Assembly: GCA_020064725.1 (NCBI GenBank)
Contig: JAGTWJ010000002.1
Span: forward strand, 186,001 to 250,000
Source: Drechslerella dactyloides
Taxonomy: Eukaryota; Ascomycota; Orbiliomycetes; Orbiliales; Orbiliaceae
Direction: 5' to 3'
DNA: 64,000 nucleotides
Shown: positions 1 to 12,976 of the stretch, in pieces
Position numbering within the stretch: position 1 is the first letter of the stretch
How the letters are laid out: the number at the start of each line of letters is the position of its first letter
Notes under the pieces: generated by a model
Told to the model about the DNA's origin: nothing
Seen by the model: only the letters and a program-made list of their open reading frames with translations
The model's database searches: none
Made by a program: the position numbers and the translations under genes

Positions 1-3000
1 CTATTCCTATGTTTCGATCATCCTGGAACAAATAAAAAGTGTTTTGGGCAACGAATCGATAGCGCAGAAAGTCAGAATAGAGACTCTGCAAGTGGAGGTC
101 TTAGACCGGCTGATATCGATTCTGATGACCAGTGTCTCCGAGCTACAAAAGTCTATGTCGAAAACTTCGCTGACCATGATCAGACACGGCGAGATTGATC
201 ACGAGGCGATCCGATTGGAGAGTTGGATTATTGCGTATCATACGTCGCAGCTCATCGGCACTGGCACGGCGAGGAAGAGGCCTTTCTGGCAAGCCTTTAA
301 TGAAGCCGTTGGTTTGACGACGTTGAAACGCTTAAAAGATATCGAAACTTTCGAATCTGCATGGCGGACACTATTCCGGCTTCTTCCACTGAGCACAATT
401 GATTCATGGGGGAAAATATCTTCTCTGCCAGACGATCGCTTTCTACCTGAGAATTGGCAATTTGCCCATGAGTTCATTGGACAAGTTTTCTATATATACA
501 ATGCGACTGGGGTGAAACAGCAAAAAGCCGCAAATGGCTATATCAAAGCGCTGCTCAACCGGTGCCTGATCCTCTTGAGAGACTGGAGATGGGCAAACGC
601 CGAACTGATCATAGCAGCACTATACGACTTCCTGGCGAAACGAGGCTTGAACAATTTACCTGGCGAAACAGATCTAGGGCCGCCAAAATTTCTCCAGCAT
701 TTGGATACCCCGACCTTCGATTTGAATACCTCGGAAACATCGTTTACCATCTTTCTCAAAATTGTTGCACTAGGCATGCACGGACTCAAAAAGTCATCAG
801 GGGATAGAGTGGTCAATGGGCTCATCATTCGGCTTCTGCCTAATCATGGACGTACTCTTCTGAAAGAAGAGGAACTTCCACAAGTCGACCTAGACAATCT
901 ACGGAACCAGCATGATCTAATGACCGCTGTCTATTTTGGTGTTGGGCACGCCTCGAAGAAGAGAGTCATCAGTCACATCCGCCGACTGGTTAACCCCGAG
1001 ACGTCGCATTCCCAAGTTTGCACATTAAGTCTTAAAACCTGGTCAAACATAATTACGTTTGAGCTGGCCGACGATAAAAAACCTGATATCCTCGAGACAC
1101 TGATGGACTGGCACGCTCGAATTATCCACGTCACGATCCTGCTCGTCAAGGAGCTAAAAGTCCAAGCTGATCAGGCACGTCGGGCTGCCTTCGACGAGAC
1201 ACGAATTGAGACTATCAACAGAATGGCCCAAGCCAACAAACGGTCGTTGGAAAGCATTCTGTCCACTGCCGTTGGATTGCTGGATCTGGCGTTCAGAAGC
1301 CCGAACTGCGACTTTTACTCTGCGCAGCTACTGCTTGTGTCTGGTAAGATTGCACTCCTATATATTTCGATACGATCTGCTAATAGTTGGTGTAGATTCT
1401 ATCAAGGCGTTGTTTTCAATGTCGCATAGTCTGCCGCAGAAACTTATCGCTGAGGTAGTAAATGTCATTTCGTCGCACGTGCGGGTTTGCAAGAATTTTG
1501 GGTTCTCAACCGCACAAGACGAGAGTCAGACATGGGCAGGATTTGACAATGCTGAGAGCGACGAGATTCGAAAGGAGGCGGGAAAAGTAGGTTGTATCTT
1601 TGAGAATATATATCTATTATGGTTGCTTGGGCTGACCTATCTGTGCACAGCAATTGCTCGATGAAATCTTCGATCCACTGTTCCAGCTAATAAACACGTA
1701 TTTTGCAACGGAGGAAACACATCTGGACCAAGTCTTAATACCTTGTATCCAGGTTTGGATAGAATTGGGTAGCCTGCTAGTACAATGTGGGCTCAAGGTT
1801 TGTGTATCTGCCATTCCTCGAGTGGATTGCTTTACTAACACTTTTGTAACAGAGTTGGGGCGACTATTTCAACGCGTATCGAAAGAACTGGTTCAGCATG
1901 GTCGATACGGATAATAAAAAAACATATTCGGTCAGCTATGTTGCAAACGTCATGAGGATAGATGGCTCCGTCTATGATGTAAGATTCACGCATCTCTGGT
2001 CTCTATCTAGACCCCGTCGCTTACGTTGCTGTGCAGACCCACAAGTCGCAGATACTTCAAGTTTGGCTGTCATCCCTGGTAGAGCGAGGATCATTGCTGA
2101 AGTTTCAGCATGAACTTACTTCGATCATTTTCAACTACGATCTGTCGAACGTTCTCTTCGCAAACATGCCCTTTGAAATCGATCCGGAGTTGGAGTGTTA
2201 TAGCATATCGCTCAAAGATTTCAAGGATCGCCGGCTGTCGATAGTGTCAAGTATGTCCTATATGCTATTTTCTCGTGCAACAAGACCTACTGACGCGGGT
2301 TCTCAGCTCTTCTCGAAAATATGCAGAAGGAGATACTCCGCCTCCAGATTGCCGCCGAACATAGACAGCTATCAAACGTCAAGATGGAGTATTCTAGAAT
2401 GCTCCAAGATATGATGAATGCTATGAAGAGCAACTATACGGTATGTTTTCGAATATCTCTGACCTAGGCACAATGTATTCTGATAGCGGGACGATAGGAG
2501 ATTCAACTGCACGATCAAACAGCGGCTGCGGGCGCCAGAGCGGTGACCTCCTACGTCAACTTTTGCCAACAAGTTGTTGAGCTGTTACAGCAATATGGCA
2601 CCGATATCTGTCCTATCGACAAATTCTTTGTCGACTCCGTCACCTTCCCGCTACCGGCGAACGACCCGATATACGTCACGTCAAAGCTGAAGGGGTATGC
2701 TCTCAAGCTCAGCAAGTCTGGTGGTTTTACCAGTTTTATTCAGTTTTTCCAGAACACGTGCGGAAGAGTCGCGGCAGAGGGTCAGCAGGCCTACTTTGTC
2801 GAACAGATTTTTAATGCTCTTGAGAGTCAGAGCGAGAGAGAGGGCAAGGCTACGGGCCGGGCAACATTGCGCGAAGTGTGCGTGCTCGCCGTCTTTGGTA
2901 CATATATCCGGCGGTCGGTAGACAGTCTACCGAACTTAGTGCTTGCTGCGCCGATCGTGGTAGTGGCAAGGAAGATAGTGAGAGGCCTGGCTAGGGAGCT

Positions 3001-3790
3001 TGACGGGTTGGAAGAAGAAAGGGAGATGGACAAGCATATCTCGGGCCTTCTGATTGCGCTGTTAGATGCAGCAGTAGGGGCTTTGGAACGCTGCACTGTG
3101 AGTATTACTGTAGCGCTTCTATGTAAGGCGAAGGACGCTAATGAAGATTCATATGGCGAATAGGAAAACGGAAGCGCTACGTTGGGCGACTCAATGGTGA
3201 TCTACGTTGTTGGTCTCTTGGTGCAGCTTGTTTGCGAATGCGATAGGATGGTCAACTTGATGTGCCCACGCATGACGGGTGTCTCGGACGGGCTGCTGCA
3301 GGACCTGATGAAGGTCGCTGTTAGAAGTTTATCGCGGCTACTGGCGTGCTTACATCAGACGAAATTGCCGGATAAGCTTGACGCAGTGATGTTCCAGTCA
3401 GAATTGCCGCTCCGGGTCGAAAGGCAGAAGTTCAGCGAGGAATTCAGAAGGGAGCTGAAGAGCTGGAAGGTCGAAGGCGATAGGGAAGTGGTGATACAGC
3501 GGTTGGGTGGGAGAAAGACTGTCCAATGGAAGCATCTGGTTGCTGACTCGACAGTGGATGTAAGTAAGACCAGGCTTATCGCGACTGTAGAGGGGGTGCT
3601 CGCAGAAGCCAGTAAAGGGGTATGCGAGGGAACTGTGCTAGAAGCCGATGAGATGATATGGGATAGGGCTCGCCGACCGATGATGCGGCTGGCGGATATC
3701 TTGTTTGGAGTGCGGCAGGCGGGAGCGGAGGAACCAGTTCGGCGGGATGCGGACGCGGATACGGGCGGGTTCTTTGATATGGATGATTGA
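1..3790 (+). CDS. mus7: Mus7/Mms22-family DNA replication-repair protein (C-terminal part)
   Basis: The reading frame is already open at base 2, so the 5' half lies outside the window. I infer eight exons: to 1343, 1396-1586, 1651-1797, 1853-1978, 2037-2250, 2307-2440, 2498-3097 and 3164-3790; all phases agree. The encoded all-helical sequence (motifs LLPNHGRTL, LRNQHDLMTAVYFG, RLVNPETSHSQVC, SLKTWSNII, FFVDSVTFPLPANDP) resembles the fungal Mus7/Mms22 family. Family knowledge: Mms22 proteins work with the Rtt101/Rtt109 pathway to help forks recover from replication damage in the nucleus. The protein ends in an acidic FFDMDD tail. The family call rests on recognising motifs, not on a search; the exon chain is well supported. 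Confidence 0.8.
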
Positions 3791-5218
3791 TTCTTGTCTC
3801 ATAAGCCAGAAGAATCTAGAGCCACGTAGGCCAAACTGATCGATTCCCTCACGTATTTGCATTTTATGGAGAGCACATGGTGTTTGGGCATGACTCGGTG
3901 CATACAATCTTTGATCACTTAGCACGCTAATTGTTCGATGTTACCAAGGATGGCGCTGAGATATCGGCGTACAAGAACGAGAGCCTTGCAAGCTCTTGTT
4001 GTCACCAGACAAGACGCTAGCTCCAGATAGAGTGTGCAGGCAGACCCTTGCCGAAGTTCTGTATCTCCGCAGTTCTGCAGTTTCTCCGAACCAATCGCGC
4101 ATCGCGGAGCCTTCGCTGCGTCCGGGGTTGCTAACCGGGGCTAACCGGTCGAAGGAAGGCGCCAATGAGGCGACGCGAGCTGGCCGGTGGGGCTCCACAC
4201 GGCTGCAGCTTTCACATGCGATTGCAGGCGCTTTTCTAGACGTTTTCTCTCCACGTTTTCTGTTTGGGTTTTAGGGGCAATTCACATGCTTTGACGTAGG
4301 TTCGACTCTGGCCAATTCGCGCACAGCTGCATGCATGAATTCTCCTGCGGCGAGCTGAGCTCTGGGCATGGATTAATCCATTCGACTCGATCGCGACCTG
4401 ACGCTCGTGACCTGGACGTGCAGAGCGAAACGCACAGGCAGCTGTGAAGACAAGCTGACTGCGATTTGCCGTTAGAATGCATTAATGGCAGAATGGCAGT
4501 CGCCGGACGCCGCTGAGCCCTTCGGCATCCTCCCGCGAGCTTATTTCAAGGTCTCTAGCTCCGCTGTGCCATGGTTCTGACCTCATGATCAACGCCGAAA
4601 CACATAATGCCCGCTACGTACGCTCGCCTTCCTAAAGTTCCATTCCAGTCCGGCGTCATTTCCTTACGGGCTTCGAACCAGACGGTTACTTAGTGCTTAT
4701 GCATGGACCCTTTTATTCTTCGACATGCTAACGACATCTCGATAATCGCCGTTCCTCTCATTATCGCAGCGGCAACTGTACTAGACCTGGGATTACCGGA
4801 TTCGAATTCGATGAACTGTGGCCTTTAATTGCATTCGGGGCGTTCGACGTTGATGGCACTGTTTGTTGCATATTGTTAGACTCTATTCTTAGCGATACTC
4901 GTACGAAACATCTCCAGAGAGCTCACGTCTACCGGGTTAAACATACCTGCGGACGTCACTACACCAGCACTGGGAATTCGAATATTATCGCCATCTGCAG
5001 GTGGTTGTCGACAGTGGTGTAGAATACAGATGGCTGCGTTGTCGCTGTGAGCTGATTGTTACACCGGCGTCTCTCCTCTTTTGGTCGCCAGCAGCCAGCC
5101 GTCGCTCCTTCAAAGACGTTCAGACGACGTTTCAGGCTTCACGGATCCGCCATGATTGGTACGCCCGCCAAATCCACCAGCCAAGATGCATCTCCGCCGT
5201 TTTTCACCAGCTAACGCG
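3791..5218. other. Intergenic, no supported gene
   Basis: The stretch lies between the Mus7 stop and the lipase start. Open frames here are short and look non-coding. The one visible structure is a direct repeat of CTAACCGG at 4131-4150 in a GC-rich patch. It probably holds the Mus7 3' UTR and the lipase promoter. Confidence 0.5.
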
Positions 5219-7624
5219 ATGCCTTCCGTCATAGACCACGTTCTCGGACGCCCGTCCAACAAGTATCGCAAATTTGAGGTCTTTTGCGTAGTGGTCTTCT
5301 GGACCACTATCTTGGGCACGTCTGTCTCTCCCTATCTATCTATCTGCATCTCCCTCTCCGTACTCCCCAAGATATAAGATTCAGTACAAAGCTAACGGTG
5401 CCGCTACAGTGGAGACAAGCATGGCCCACCCTTCTTCCGCAAGTACTTCCGGGCGCTGTCCCGCCGGCTGACGCCCTGGCAAACTATCGTTTCAACGATG
5501 CTCTGCCTCTACGTCTCCCAGAACTTCAGCAAGATCCTTGGCCTAGAGTCCCCGGAACCATTGGCAAACCTCTACACGAAAGCCTACTTTCGCGCCACCT
5601 GGGTCACGACAGCTTTGGATGCCGGCTTCTGGACTGCTATGCCGATAAAATGGAAGTGGCTGCGTGACTTATGCGGCCCTCTCTTCTCCGTCTTCTATCT
5701 CTTCGCCACTCGCCTCGCTGACGAGAAGCAGCGGAAATGCCGAGCCACCATCACGACCGAGCACATGCGCGTCAGCTGGAACAAGATGCGAAATCCATAT
5801 CTTATCCTCGCACAGAAGCTCGTTAGTCCTCCTCTCGGTATCACGCCACGACACATCAAAATCGCCCGGCCCCGCGAATCGCCGAACAAGGAGCCCGTTA
5901 ACGCCGTGCTTTACTTCAACGGCTCCCGCGCGGACCTCTACAAGTGCACTAAGATCATTCTGGACTTCCCGGGAGGCGGGTTTGTGGCTATGACTCCTCG
6001 CTGCCATGATGATAAGCTCTGTGCGTGGGCCAGGAAGCTACCGTATCCCATCATCTCCATCGACTATAAGAAGGCGCCGGAATACCCATACCCATATGCA
6101 TTGAACGAGTGCTATGACGTGTACCACTCAATTGTGTACACGAACGGCAAATGTGTAGGGCTGAGCGGCGAGAAGAAGCCGAGGATCGTCCTGGTGGGCG
6201 ATTCGGCGGGTGGGAATTTCGTAGTGGGGGTTACATTGATGATTTTGAACACAGTTGGTACGAATGCTAGATATCGGCAGCAGGAGGTTAAGAGCCTGCC
6301 GTTGCCGGACGGGTTGGTCCTGGTGTATCCCAGTCTGGATATGAACATTGGGTATGTGTGTAGATTTCTACGAGAGATGTGGAGTGGCCTAGCTAATGCT
6401 TGGATTTTGTGAAGGTCCTGGATGTCTGAGGAACAAATGGGGTTGATACGAGACCGGCAAACCCGAAAGATCAACCGCTCTTACATCCGACGGAAGTCAG
6501 AGTACTTTGAGCAGAAGTCTGGTATTCACCCTCCGCATATTGAAGACTCAGGCTCCGAGGATACCGATAACAAGTCATCCAAGACTATCAAACCGACGTC
6601 GCACCCGCCCGACGTTGCGACGACGCCGGCCGAAGAAGAAAAATCCGCTGTGACAGGGCCAGCCGCGGAGTCTACCGAGCGAAAGGTTGTACAAACCCGA
6701 CTGGCGACCACAAGTCGTATAAGCTACTTCAACGACCGCATCTTGACACCAGAGATGATGCGGGCCATGGTGATTCTCTACGTTGGCCCCGACAACCGCC
6801 CAGATTTCACTACGGACTTTTTGCTGTCACCCGTCGTTGCGCCGGTCTCGCTATTGGAGATGTTTCCTAAATGCTACTTCCTAACTGGCGAGCGAGACCC
6901 GTTGGTGGACGACACTGTCATCTTCGCAGGGCGGATCCGCCGTGCCAAGCTAGATCTCTTCAAACGCCGCAAAGAAATGGGACTCGAGCGTGGAACATTC
7001 GACGAGAAGAAGCACATCGAAGTCAGCTTGATCCCCGGAATAAGCCACGGGTTCCTGCAAATGTGTGCAATCTTCCCGCCAGCATGGGGCCAAATCGACA
7101 AATGCGCAAAGTGGATGGGAGAGCTCCTCGACGACAGCCGTGTCGTCGACGGCGGAGAGTTCGGTTTAGGGAGCGCGTACGACGAGATCTCCCCGAAGCG
7201 GCGCGATCCCAGAAGCGGCATCCTCCCCACCGGAGATTTTAGCGGCGGTCTGAAGAGCAGAACAGGCAGCATGAGCGAGGATGAGCGCCCGCTCGAAATA
7301 GGCATGGCATCGCTCGCGAAGAAGGAAAAGGAAAAGGAAATGAAGAAGGCGAAAAGTGTCGAGAGGCGCGCGCGCCCCAGCGCTGTCACTTCGGACGCCA
7401 CGATCCGGAACGGCGGCGACGCAGCGGAAGCGGACCTGCAGAAGCAGCTCGGCGCGTATCGCATGGATCCGACGCACGACAGCAACGTTGTCGCGCCCGG
7501 CCGCATGATCAGCGAGGACAGCCGGAGTAAGAGCCAGCGCAGCCTGGCGAGCGACGAGGATCTAGTGGGCAGACGGATGGAAGGGTTGACGAGTGCTCTT
7601 GGAGGTGCCGTCAACGAGACGTAG
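5219..7624 (+). CDS. Hormone-sensitive-lipase-type alpha/beta hydrolase
   Basis: Three exons (5219-5319, 5410-6351, 6415-7624) give about 750 residues. The start at MPSVIDHV is chosen because reading runs directly into conserved sequence; in-frame ATGs at 5156 and 5186 are possible. The core shows an oxyanion motif FPGGGF, the nucleophile elbow GDSAGG (Ser299), the acid in GERDPLVDD (Asp509) and ISHGF (His559), so a full catalytic triad is present. An N-terminal hydrophobic stretch (FCVVVFWTTILG) may anchor it to membranes. About 100 polar residues interrupt the core between Ser299 and Asp509 and include the basic motif RRKS (Ser376). The last ~170 residues are charged and disordered. Family members cleave acyl esters such as acylglycerols or sterol esters; the substrate here is unknown. 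Confidence 0.85.
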
Positions 7625-8519
7625 TGCCTCTGACTGATCGGCTGCCCTGGGTGCTCAGAAGCTTTGACACGTTTTATAGTTCGACATAGGAGGGGATTCT
7701 TAGAGAGGCCGACGGTTTACGTTAACGGGTGCTTAACTAGAAAGGGGTTTTTGTTTTGTCATGGCGGGGTTTTGTTTCACATTTTGCATGTCGAACAGCA
7801 GTTTGTTTCCAGCGGGGGTGTATATATCTAATACCGTAGGTCCAGCGGGGCACTGTGCATTGCAATGGCGGTATGTTTTCTGTTACGACCACTGCTCTCT
7901 CTAGCTATCGAGCGTGTGCATTACTTTGGCTTAGTCAACTTAGATGTACATGTACGTACGGGCCTGATGAGCCAGCTACAGGCTTAACTTGTAGTCTGTC
8001 AGTGAAGAAATAAGATCATCGATCGATACTCGGTATCCATCGATCTTGAGATATAAATATACTACATGATTAAGGAATTAAGTGGGCTAGAGCGTATAAG
8101 GTATCGTAGAAAATGAAAAACAGAGCCAAAGCCAAAAAAATCATGCGCGGAAAAGGAATTCAGAATGGACGGATGAGTTCTGACACTGTACAAGTCGCGA
8201 CGTTGATGATCAGAAAATAAGCATGCATATACCAAAAAACTCAAAAGATAGAATGAAATCAGACGCATGATGGAAGGAATGTAAAGAATATTAGTATGGT
8301 GGAACTCGACTCCGCTAACAAAGGGAACGATGGTATCACCGAATTCAAAGGAGTGTCTAGCAGCATTCTATATGCAAATTGCTCAACCGCAGAAATTTTC
8401 CAACTGTGTCTAACCGACCGAGAACACGTTGTATGCATCCAATATACAAAGTTAAACTAGCCTCAAAACGATATTAGTGTATTCAAACCTATAAATAATC
8501 AGCGAGATGTCACGGCCGG
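7625..8519. other. Intergenic between convergent genes
   Basis: It lies between the lipase (+) and an F-box-like gene (-), so both 3' UTRs should lie here. It is AT-rich from about 8000 on. I see no gene. Confidence 0.5.
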
Positions 8520-10051
8520 TCACGCATGTATCCGGTACCGCCGCCACACACGCACGGCGACATCCTTCAGACGCTTGGGATTGCAACCCCGCCTTTCGAA
8601 CTTGGGCATCTGGTAACCCCATCTCTTCAAGCGCCAGTCGTCCCAGACGGCAGCATAGTAATCCGAGTCCAGCGAGTCCTCATCGCCAAGCTCCAGCACC
8701 AGCCAGGTGACCTTCGCCACCGTCGGCCAGTTGGGTAAATGGAACCGGCCGCTGCGCTCGCATCGCTCCGGTTGGCACAGTGGTTTCAGTGGAATTTTGC
8801 CGACGCCGGACAGTTCGGACCCGTCCATCTCGACGGAGAGGCCCTGCTTGACTTTCCGCAGACGGTCCGAGTCGAGGGTGCGCAGCTTGACAAAGTCGCG
8901 AACAAGGTCGACGAGGAAGATGGACCGGCAGAGTCGGTTGGCAGTGCGGGAGGAGTCGTCTGCAAAGGCGATGGCGGAGGCGAGCACCGTCTCCGAGCGC
9001 GCGGAGAGGAACGTGTGCAGGGGTGCTCGGTCCGTTGAGGGGGTGTCGATGTGCTGCCAGATAGTGGTATCATGCGGGAAGTCGTTCATCAGGAAGGCGA
9101 CGAAGTGGTGATCGATGTAGTTTGTTGCATCTATGAACTCAATACGCAAAGGTTAGATGATTCAATATCGGTGACAAGGGACTAAGATATCAAAGATGAA
9201 GGGTACGTACGATCACCAGACCGGCTCAGGCAACCGCCAAACGACTCAGTAGAAAAGTAAAGATCCAGAACCGCTTCATCCGGCATATAGGCAGAGAACA
9301 AAGGCGCCAGCTCTTCACGCAGATATGTCAAAAGTATCTGCACAACCTTGACATCCCAGAAGTCCAGCGACTCCACCAGCTGCATGAAACCAATTCCCGC
9401 AGGATCAGTCCACGGCTCGCTACCGCCCTCCATCGCAGCTACCGATCTTGTCGAGTACAGCATCGACAACATCCATAGTCTGTAGAATCCGCGGACTATC
9501 CGCTCTCGTTCAGCGGATGTCGTCGGCGCGCCTTCGCGGATGTACTGCCGCTTGAGTTCCTCCTTGCGTTCAGGGCTTCCTTCGGCGGTCGTCACGAGCA
9601 GTCGCGGGTACTTTGAGCGTCGGATGAAGCGACCGTAATGCCGCAAGATGGCCTTATGGTTCAGGGCGATCTTTTCGTGTATCTCTTCCTCGGCGCGTGC
9701 GTCGGGATCGAGGATCTTGCTCCGGTGCCATCGCTCGTAGTTGAGGTGCTTGAAATCTTCCTTCTCCGGAGCGTAGGAGGGCTTGATAACGTCGCGGGTG
9801 TACGGCCAGGCTACAGTGTCGTCGCTGCACGGCTCTTCTAGGCCGAAGCGCGCGATGAACAAGCTTTCGACTTTATAGTTGTTCAGGGCGTCCTCGAGGA
9901 GGACTTTGTTTAGGATGGTGTGCTTGTACTGTTTGAAGGTCGTGTAGAAGCCGCGGGAGGACGTGACGAGGGCGATGAGGGTGTCGTAGTCGGTCAGGTT
10001 GAGGAGGATGGTGAGCTTGATGTCGTAGGGGAGGGATTCCAGAGACACCAT
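8520..10051 (-). CDS. F-box-like protein
   Basis: Two exons on the minus strand (10051-9211 and 9130-8520) joined by an 80-nt GT-AG intron give about 483 residues. The N-terminus SLPYDIKLTILLNLTDYDTL matches the short F-box-like motif common in filamentous ascomycetes, where it would bind Skp1 of an SCF ubiquitin ligase. The rest is helical and charged, has no recognised substrate domain, and includes many Trp and Arg residues near the C-terminus (WDDWRLKRWGYQMPKFERRG). It differs from the F-box family at 27-56 kb. The target is unknown. Confidence 0.75.
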
Positions 10052-10960
10052 TTTGACGCTATTAAAATTATATGTATATGGCCGACAAGTAGCCGTCTCG
10101 ACCCGCGAGATAAAATACTATAAACAAACAGACGATGTTGTAAAAAAAAAAGCTAGCTAAGCTTTAGCTTAAGCCTCGCTTGTTGAGACGAAGGAAAATT
10201 GAGAAGGAGAGCTGTAGCGTAATACTAGAGCTAACAGAAACGAATCGAATGGCGGTATTAATGAACGACAAAGGACGAAGCTCATCCTCGATTAGTTATA
10301 TTAGTTAGCAGAGTTAGCCTTCCTTGAACCAAAAAGAAAGTAGAGGAGAAAAGGAAGGAACAGTCAGTATTTAAGCGCGCGTCAATACAGGAGAGAGAGA
10401 CAGCGTTCCTTGTTCTCAGGGCTATCCGCCATCGGACGGAGATATATTTAAAGATCATGAGGGCGTGCATGCAGCTGATGTGTGTGACTAGTTTAGGGCA
10501 TCAGGCCCCCTGATGAGTGCAGCTAAAATTGTCCAAGCCGCAACATCATGGAACAGCCTATTCAGGACCTGCAGGCACCCGGTCGATGGTATTAGGTGCT
10601 TCTCGAGATCATGCCGTGGAAATGAAAGTATCGTATCCTTCGCTGAGGGGGAAGGTGGGCTTTGTTGGAGTTTGCGAGTTGTTGTGTTGCATGCGAAGGT
10701 TAGCGGCGGCTCCTTTCAAAAACTTGCAATTTGCCCCGGCTTTTGGTGATTCATCCCACCTTCCCTTCCTCCATCTCCTGCATCATCGCCTCACCATCTG
10801 GAATTTATCAAGGCACCAGCGACGCCCGTCCCGCGCCGGAGGCTGCTGTTTCCACATTCTTCCACATTCTCGAAGGACCTCACATACGCAAGTGTGAAGT
10901 CATCTGCCCCCCGCTCTCTACATTCCAGCCGCCCGCGACGCCTCGAGCCCGAAAGCAAGG
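10052..10960. other. Divergent promoter region
   Basis: This separates the F-box-like gene (-) from DPH3 (+) and should hold both promoters. It contains an A-run near 10140 and pyrimidine-rich tracts before DPH3. No gene is supported; the ORF at 10517-10897 looks random. Confidence 0.45.
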
Positions 10961-11310
10961 ATGGAGGACTCAATCTACGACGAGATCGAAATCGAGGACA
11001 TGACCTTCGACCCCGCATTGCAGATCTTCCACTATCCGTGCCCATGCGGCGACCGCTTCGAGATAGCAATCGGAGACCTTCGCGAGGGCGAGGACATCGC
11101 CGTTTGCCCCGGCTGCAGTCTGATGATCAGGGTCATTTTCGATCTTGTAAGTGCCAAGATTGGACTTTGAAGAGTTCCATCGCCCCTTACGCGCGTCGGT
11201 TGGGAACTGGCTGGCTGAGTGGATACTAACCGCTTTGTGTGTCTCAGGATGACTTGGATAAGAATACTGGCGGCGGTGGAATGGGTGCACCAGTTGCTGT
11301 CAAGGCGTGA
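10961..11310 (+). CDS. DPH3: Diphthamide biosynthesis protein 3 (CSL zinc finger)
   Basis: Two exons (10961-11146, 11248-11310) give an 82-residue protein, the usual size. The CSL-type zinc site is complete: PCPCGDRFEI followed by VCPGCSLMIRVIFD gives four cysteines. The intron has a perfect TACTAAC branch site at about 11224-11230. Family knowledge: DPH3 carries electrons to the Dph1/Dph2 radical enzyme that modifies a histidine of elongation factor 2, and in yeast also supports Elongator (Kti11). The C-terminus is short and Gly-rich (GGGGMGAPVAVKA). Confidence 0.95.
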
Positions 11311-12976
11311 ACTCAGCGGCATCTTGGTCTCGTGAGAAGGAAAGACGGGTCGATGGTGCAGGATCGCTATCTTGAGTTTCACCGACGGGACTCCCGTACT
11401 CCAGGTGACCAGGAGCGGCAGTCTGCAGCGGCTCGACGCCGCCTCGGTGGCTGGAAGGTGCTGTCTAGAAACGGCTGGGCTGCTTTTGTGGTGGACCGCC
11501 ACCGCGTCACCCTGCGATGGAACAGCAGGACGCTAGTCTGGCGTCATGGCGCTGACATGAGTCCTGCGGGGTCTCTTCGTCCGCCATCAGCTGAGAGGGG
11601 GGAGCTGTAATCTGTGCATCTATCAACATGTACATTGACTATCTCCGGCCGCTCACATATGCGTTCGCGGCCACTATGGACATTGCATCGGCAATGCACA
11701 GCGATGCTGCAGCATAGATCAGCGCTCGGACTGGTCAAAGCTCAGCTCTCAGTCAAAACCTGCCCCTCGCCCCCGCGCGCACTCTTCGCCACCAGAACCG
11801 CTGCAGCGACACGATCCTGCTTGGCGCCCGTAAATCCCGTTGCACAAAGCCTATGGATAGGGCATTTGGAATAGTCGTGCCCGTCATCCTTGATGCGCTC
11901 AGCTTAGGCCAGCTGAACTGGATGCTTAGGCGGAGTCCCCGGTACCGACAGCGATAAATTTGGAAGCCTCGATCCCACGGTCCATCTTACCACGGAAAAT
12001 TATCCGCCGGTGACGCCGAAGACATGCTGCACCGACTTTGCAGCATGAAGGCCGAGTGAGCATACAAAGCTGAGAGATGCGGACGCATGGAAGGTCACGA
12101 CCGATGAGTACCAGGAGTAGGAAGAATTGCAAACGCGCGGGATACCAAATCCAGAAGCTTTTTTTCATGCGTATCGGTTTCTGAACGTGGATTGGGGCCA
12201 ATGGAATCGGAGATGATGAGGTGCAGGAACTCTTTCAGCAACATAATGGAAGACTGCGCAGGACCAGTACGCATATGCACAAATTAAAGTATATTATGAA
12301 GTGATAGTAACGAATAAGTACATGCACATGAATAGCCACGCCGAGATGCGATGTTCAAAGAACTATGTTTTCTACAAAGCTTGCCCCTAAGGTTGTACCC
12401 GAACCCGCGCAGGAATTACAAGAGACTCCACGAAGCGAGTGACCTCGGTTTCGTATGGCTATACCGGCAAGATGTATTGCCGCCGTATTGACGATGATGA
12501 TAAATTTAAAAGCGATATGCTCTTCCCTGTTTCTCACACTATGCATGATTAGCCTCCACTCTTAAGACAGTTGGTAAGTCGTGCTGGAAGCCGAGAGAGG
12601 CAATATTTGCGAAATGAAGATATGTTCAGACTGTTGAGCTTGAATATTGATTTAGTGTGCAGTCATGGTGGACGGAAGTCCGCTCCTCCAATGCACTAAA
12701 TGTTTTCATCATGGAAGGACGCATATGCTTGTTTGTATGAGGGAGATGGGAGAGTACTCACTGTCTTTCAACATCGCCGTTCGAGATGTCGTGTCGCGTT
12801 AAGCTTTGCAGGATTGGAGGGAGCGAAGTTTTTCTTGCGCCAGCTGCCGAATTTATACGGCGGATGCGGGTCTTGGCGCAGTCTGCTAACTTCGGATCCG
12901 CCCCGCGAACAGAACCCGGATCCTCCCACTTTTCGATATCACGAGCTTCGAATCGCACTACAGACTCCCCGCGATC
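11311..12976. other. Intergenic with possible unresolved minus-strand exons
   Basis: No complete gene can be built here. On the minus strand two blocks look coding: 12274-12100 (starts MRTGPAQSS, contains LLKEFLHLIISDSIGP) and about 11895-11750 (contains GFTGAKQDRVAAAVLVAKSA, then a stop). I could not find a splice chain that joins them cleanly. The rest holds the DPH3 3' UTR and the BET4 promoter. Confidence 0.3.

Noticed and set aside
4655..4735. Minus-strand tRNA suggested by a GGTTCGAAGCC B-box match
   Set aside because: The flanking bases do not form a T stem or acceptor stem.
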